DNA of 8,192 bases from SIG603 sp963589785. Its GTDB lineage: Bacteria > Bacillota > Clostridia > Oscillospirales > Acutalibacteraceae. Within the stretch, counting starts at the first letter, position 1. Each line of letters begins with the position of its first letter. Under the pieces are notes generated by a model that was given only the letters and a program-made list of their open reading frames with translations, had not been told where the DNA came from and ran no database searches. The stretch is taken from contig CAVAMJ010000036.1 in NCBI GenBank assembly GCA_963589785.1, positions 1 through 8,192 of the forward strand, read 5' to 3'. A program made the position numbers and the translations under genes. Of this stretch, positions 6,702-8,192 are shown piece by piece.

Positions 6702-8111
6702 ATGGGCGGTTTATTCGGAGTTACAACTAAAGCAGACTGTGCGCTTGATTTGTTTTTCGGTATCGACTACCACTCCCACCTTGGCACAAGAAGAGGCGGA
6801 ATGGCGGTCTACAACGCAAGCAAGGGCTACAATCGAGTAATTCACAACATTTCAAATTCCCCATTCAGAACAAAGTTTGATAACGATCTCGATCATCTCC
6901 ACGGTGAATACGGCATCGGATGCATCTCGGACAACGATCCTCAGCCACTGCTTATGAGATCACACCTTGGCACATATGCGATTGCTTGTGTCGGAAAAAT
7001 CAACAATTGTGATAAGCTTGTTGAGGAATGCTTCTCGGACGGTCATATGCATTTCTTCGAGATGACAAGCGGCGCTATAAATGCGACTGAGCTTGTTGCA
7101 GCTCTTATCAATCAGAAGGAAAGCTTCACCGAGGGACTCAAGTTTGTTCAGGACGTCGTGGACGGTTCTATGAGTATTTTGATTCTCACAAAGGACGGAA
7201 TCATCGCTTCAAGAGACAAGCTCGGCAGAACCCCGCTCATCATTGGCTCTAAAGAAGGCGCAAAGTGCATAAGCTTCGAGGACTTCGCTTATCATAACCT
7301 CGGCTACACGACCGAAAAGGAATTAGGCCCCGGCGAAATCGTCAGCTTCAACGAGAAGGGCATCACCGTTCTCAAGGAAAAAGAAGAGAAAATGAAAATC
7401 TGCTCCTTCCTCTGGGTTTATTACGGCTACCCGTGCGCAAGCTATGAGGGCGTGAACGTTGAGCAGATGAGGTATGAGTGCGGCAAGAGAATGGCAAAGC
7501 GTGATAACGTAAAAGCAGACATCTCCGCAGGTGTTCCCGATTCAGGCACAGCTCACGCAGTCGGCTATGCAAACGAAAGCGGTATCCCGTTCTCGAGACC
7601 GTTCATCAAGTACACTCCAACTTGGCCGAGATCATTCATGCCACAGAATCAGTCTCAGCGTGAATACATCGCAAAGATGAAGCTTATTCCCGTTAAGGAG
7701 CTCATCAAAGACCAGAGCATGGTAATCATCGATGACTCTATCGTTCGTGGAACTCAGCTTAGAGACACAACAAATTATCTCTACGAAAACGGCGCAAAAG
7801 AGGTTCACATCAGACCGGCATGTCCGCCGATTATGTTCGGATGCAAGTATCTTGATTTCTCGAGATCAACTTCAGAATATGACCTCATCGCAAGAAGAGT
7901 TATCCGTGACCGTGAGGGCGATGATGTTTCCATGGAGGTGCTTCAGGATTACGCAAATCCCGATAGCCAGAACTACAAGGAAATGGTTGAGGAGATAAGA
8001 AAGAGACTCAACTTTACTACCCTTGCATACAACCGTCTTGACGATCTTCTTGATTCCATCGGTATTGATAAATGCAAGCTCTGCACCTATTGCTGGGACG
8101 GAAAAGAATAA
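6702..8111 (+). CDS. PurF-like amidophosphoribosyltransferase homologue lacking the glutaminase cysteine
   Basis: A 469-residue cytosolic protein with the two-domain plan of glutamine PRPP amidotransferase (PurF, first step of purine synthesis). The N-terminal Ntn-hydrolase-like domain is about 1-230 and the phosphoribosyltransferase domain about 231-469. The PRPP motif VIIDDSIVRGT (341-351) and GVPDSGT (277-283) are intact. Cysteines matching the Bacillus-type 4Fe-4S ligands are kept: C234, C381 and the C458/C461/C464 cluster near the end. The N-terminus is MGGLFG, not MCGIFG, so the nucleophile is Gly, and other glutaminase residues also differ. AGAAGG (6691-6696) five bases before ATG supports this start; I see no upstream start giving an N-terminal Cys. 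It may be ammonia-dependent, use another donor, or have a different role, so I withhold a symbol. Transcribed alone from its own promoter, divergent from queT. Confidence 0.85.
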   Translation: MGGLFGVTTKADCALDLFFGIDYHSHLGTRRGGMAVYNASKGYNRVIHNISNSPFRTKFDNDLDHLHGEYGIGCISDNDPQPLLMRSHLGTYAIACVGKINNCDKLVEECFSDGHMHFFEMTSGAINATELVAALINQKESFTEGLKFVQDVVDGSMSILILTKDGIIASRDKLGRTPLIIGSKEGAKCISFEDFAYHNLGYTTEKELGPGEIVSFNEKGITVLKEKEEKMKICSFLWVYYGYPCASYEGVNVEQMRYECGKRMAKRDNVKADISAGVPDSGTAHAVGYANESGIPFSRPFIKYTPTWPRSFMPQNQSQREYIAKMKLIPVKELIKDQSMVIIDDSIVRGTQLRDTTNYLYENGAKEVHIRPACPPIMFGCKYLDFSRSTSEYDLIARRVIRDREGDDVSMEVLQDYANPDSQNYKEMVEEIRKRLNFTTLAYNRLDDLLDSIGIDKCKLCTYCWDGKE

Positions 8112-8118
8112 TAGTACA

Positions 8119-8187
8119 AAGAGAAATATAGAACAAAAAGCCAAAACACAAAAGTTTTTGCTTCGCTTTTTACAAAAAGCGAACGGG
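8119..8187 (+). repeat. Intergenic gene-end repeat, copy 2
   Basis: It begins eight bases after the purF-like stop codon and matches, in inverted orientation, the element at 9-68 that follows the M20 gene. Exact blocks are 8162-8187 (26 nt) and 8143-8160 (18 nt). It differs by a few inserted bases near 8127-8130 and 8140 and at the junction before the palindrome. Relative to transcription both copies have the same order: an AAGAG-containing start, an A-rich stretch, an ACAAAAGTTTTTG block, the palindrome, then CGGG. Confidence 0.8.
8162..8183 (+). terminator. Palindromic hairpin after the purF-like gene, possible terminator
   Basis: Arms TTCGCTTTTT (8162-8171) and AAAAAGCGAA (8174-8183), two-base centre, about 50 bases after the stop codon. 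No other hairpin in this stretch looks stronger. It is followed by CGGG rather than a U-tract, so the terminator role is uncertain. Confidence 0.35.
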
Positions 8188-8192
8188 TGTGG

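Noticed and set aside
1..8192. Inverted end repeats read as termini of a transposon
   Set aside because: There is no transposase or integrase between them, no visible target duplication, the content is housekeeping, and the repeats follow gene ends rather than bounding a mobile unit.

Overview
The window looks like chromosomal DNA of a low-to-mid GC, Gram-positive gut-type Clostridia. Oscillospiraceae/Ruminococcus-like is my best guess. The reasons are sigma-A style promoters, GGAGG-like ribosome sites, U-tract terminators, a QueT-type ECF transporter, a CtpE-like P-type ATPase and a PurF-like protein of a type I recall from Clostridia. It is densely packed with six protein genes. I see no tRNA, rRNA, CRISPR, phage or insertion-sequence genes, and no gene-free stretch over 300 bases.

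Layout. (1) 74-1213, minus: an M20 metallopeptidase with intact metal ligands. (2) 1214-1404: back-to-back divergent promoters. (3) 1405-2184, plus: a small lipoprotein ending in a Tyr/Asp-rich tail. (4) 2202-2240: a hairpin that can serve both convergent genes as terminator. (5) 2241-5716, minus: a two-gene operon, a CtpE-like cation P-type ATPase followed by an M20D amidohydrolase. The second gene starts at a GTG that overlaps the ATPase stop codon (GTGA). (6) 5717-5894: the ATPase promoter and the queT terminator. (7) 5895-6443, minus: queT, the S component of a queuosine-precursor importer, behind a structured leader of about 95 nt that resembles a preQ1-I riboswitch. (8) 6702-8111, plus: a PurF-like amidophosphoribosyltransferase homologue. 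Its PRPP motif and Fe-S cysteines are kept, but its glutaminase active site appears to be lost.

The two window ends carry one intergenic repeat of about 60-70 bp in opposite orientation. Each copy lies just downstream of a gene, in the same sense relative to that gene.

The genes do not form one pathway. They are separate housekeeping or transport units: peptide or acyl-amino-acid hydrolysis, cation transport, tRNA-modification precursor salvage and a purine-type enzyme. The points most worth a second look are the apparently glutaminase-dead PurF homologue with its altered PRPP-side loop, the queT leader with its possible Shine-Dalgarno-sequestering helix, and the gene-end repeat family.
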